Shown here one piece after another: positions 63,285 through 64,000 of a stretch of 64,000 nt of DNA. The notes under the pieces are model-generated. The model was not told the DNA's origin. It saw only the letters and a program-made list of their open reading frames with translations, and did not search any database. Origin of the DNA: Corynebacterium xerosis NBRC 16721 = ATCC 373. Lineage in GTDB: Bacteria > Actinomycetota > Actinomycetes > Mycobacteriales > Mycobacteriaceae. Both the position numbers and the translations under genes were made by a program. The stretch lies in NCBI RefSeq assembly GCF_001552415.1, contig NZ_BCRD01000003.1:310001-374000 (forward strand). The letters are read 5' to 3'. Within the stretch, counting starts at the first letter, position 1, and each line of letters begins with the position of its first letter.

Positions 63285-64000
63285 ATGCTGGAACCCCTGG
63301 TCTTCGTCATTTCGGGGATCTTGAAGGCCTGGCACCTCGCCGTTGCGGCGGTGCCGGGCGTTTCCGTGTCCGCGGCGTGGACCGCATCGGTGATTTTGCT
63401 GTTGATCACCGTTCGAATGGCATTGCTGCCGTTTTCGTACCGGCAATTGTCCATGGGCCGCAAGACGGTGAATCTGCGCCCGCAGTTCGCCGCGATCCGC
63501 GCGAAGTATTCCCGCAGCGTCGATCCGAATGCGCCCAAATACCAGCGGTGGGCCATGCAGGAGCTGCGGGAGAAGCACGGGATCAGTTTTTGGGCGGGCC
63601 TGGTGCCGCCTCTGGTGCAAATACCGGTGTTCATCGGTCTTTTCCGGATGCTCCGGCGAATGGCCAACGCCGGCGCCCACGGTTCCGATCAGGTGGCCGA
63701 AGGGGTCGGTTTCCTCAGCGGCGCGGAAGTGCGGGAGTTCGCGTCCGCCACGTTTTCGGGCGTTCCGCTGCCGGCCTATCCGGCGATGCCGGAGGCCCAA
63801 TTCGCCGAGCTGGGCACGACTTTCGCCGCAGTCATCTCGGTGTGCGCGCCACTGATTTTCGCGGCCGCGACGTTCACGGGCATCAACATGGCGATTTCCA
63901 TCAATCGCCTCCGCCGCACCCTCGACCATGGGTCACGGTTCATGCGCGGCACCTACAAGTACCTGGTGGGGGCCACCTTTTTCGCGGTCGCCTTCCCGTT
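63285..64000 (+). CDS. YidC/Oxa1-family membrane insertase (3' end outside window)
   Basis: The first 238 codons of a membrane insertase. The hydrophilic loop with RMALLPFSYRQLSMGRKTVNLRPQF and the string GLVPPLVQIPVFIGLFRMLRRM match the YidC family. The predicted first segment (FVISGILKAWHLAVAA) starts close to the N-terminus, so there is no lipoprotein signal. The ATG at 63285 follows GAAAGG. It is possibly a second YidC paralogue and is cut by the window edge. Confidence 0.85.
   Translation, partial: MLEPLVFVISGILKAWHLAVAAVPGVSVSAAWTASVILLLITVRMALLPFSYRQLSMGRKTVNLRPQFAAIRAKYSRSVDPNAPKYQRWAMQELREKHGISFWAGLVPPLVQIPVFIGLFRMLRRMANAGAHGSDQVAEGVGFLSGAEVREFASATFSGVPLPAYPAMPEAQFAELGTTFAAVISVCAPLIFAAATFTGINMAISINRLRRTLDHGSRFMRGTYKYLVGATFFAVAFP

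Overview
The window is high-GC DNA from a mycolic-acid-making actinobacterium, most likely a Corynebacterium. The evidence is a polyketide synthase of the Pks13 type with its FadD32 partner, two trehalose mycolyltransferases (one carrying C-terminal LGFP repeats), DPPR synthase, GlfT2 and Glf in one block, then a serS / septum-formation protein / metallopeptidase / phosphoglycerate mutase / pheA order like that of Mycobacterium, and a pyk2 - ldhA - mctC neighbourhood typical of corynebacteria. I cannot name the species from sequence alone.

Layout. 1-16152 (minus strand) is the cell-envelope core: glfT2, PAP2 phosphatase and ubiA overlap in one operon; mytB stands alone; mytA, a DUF732-like lipoprotein and a cutinase-like esterase form a tight unit; fadD32 and pks13 form another, and pks13 runs off the left edge. 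These make the arabinogalactan galactan chain, the arabinose donor DPA precursor and the corynomycolates, and attach the mycolates. 16466-22713 holds two paralogous secreted PGRP-amidases with LGFP repeats on either side of glf. 23118-27171 (minus) has HAD phosphatase, PlsC acyltransferase, serS and a LysE-type exporter. 27331-33559 has the septum-formation protein and a small metallopeptidase (plus), then phosphoglycerate mutase and pheA (minus), then an amidase and a CPBP protease (plus). 33716-43756 has an M23 peptidase, pyruvyltransferase, fructosamine kinase, LCP ligase, DUF5926, and the glpQ1 / membrane protein / pyk2 operon. 44120-53130 has the acetate/pyruvate uptake pair, an RNA ligase-like protein, ldhA, a membrane alpha/beta hydrolase, two small Rv0909-like proteins, msrA and sodA. 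53757-64000 has a crotonase, a shortened mannonate-dehydratase-like enzyme with gluconokinase, DyP peroxidase, a RecB-like nuclease, DUF6474, PhoD, Lsr2 and the start of a YidC-like insertase.

The most unusual signal is not a gene. An 11-bp word, GCTTNRCGACG (middle NN mostly TG, GA, TA or CA, usually followed by GCC or CCC), occurs about 51 times by hand count, on both strands, in genes and between them, where roughly one would be expected. It averages one per 1.25 kb, lies in every reading frame, is over-represented between genes, and in four places sits as an inverted pair at gene ends. This is how DNA uptake sequences behave in Neisseria and Haemophilus. I know of no such description for a mycolate actinobacterium.

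Several intergenic regions also carry repeats: a three-copy hairpin family (22895, 53590, 54961), a 61-bp tandem palindrome array (10621-10775) and a repeat cluster at 28887-29420. Other notable points are the absence of aftB from its usual place between mytB and ubiA, and an apparent in-frame deletion of about 77 residues in the mannonate-dehydratase-like protein.
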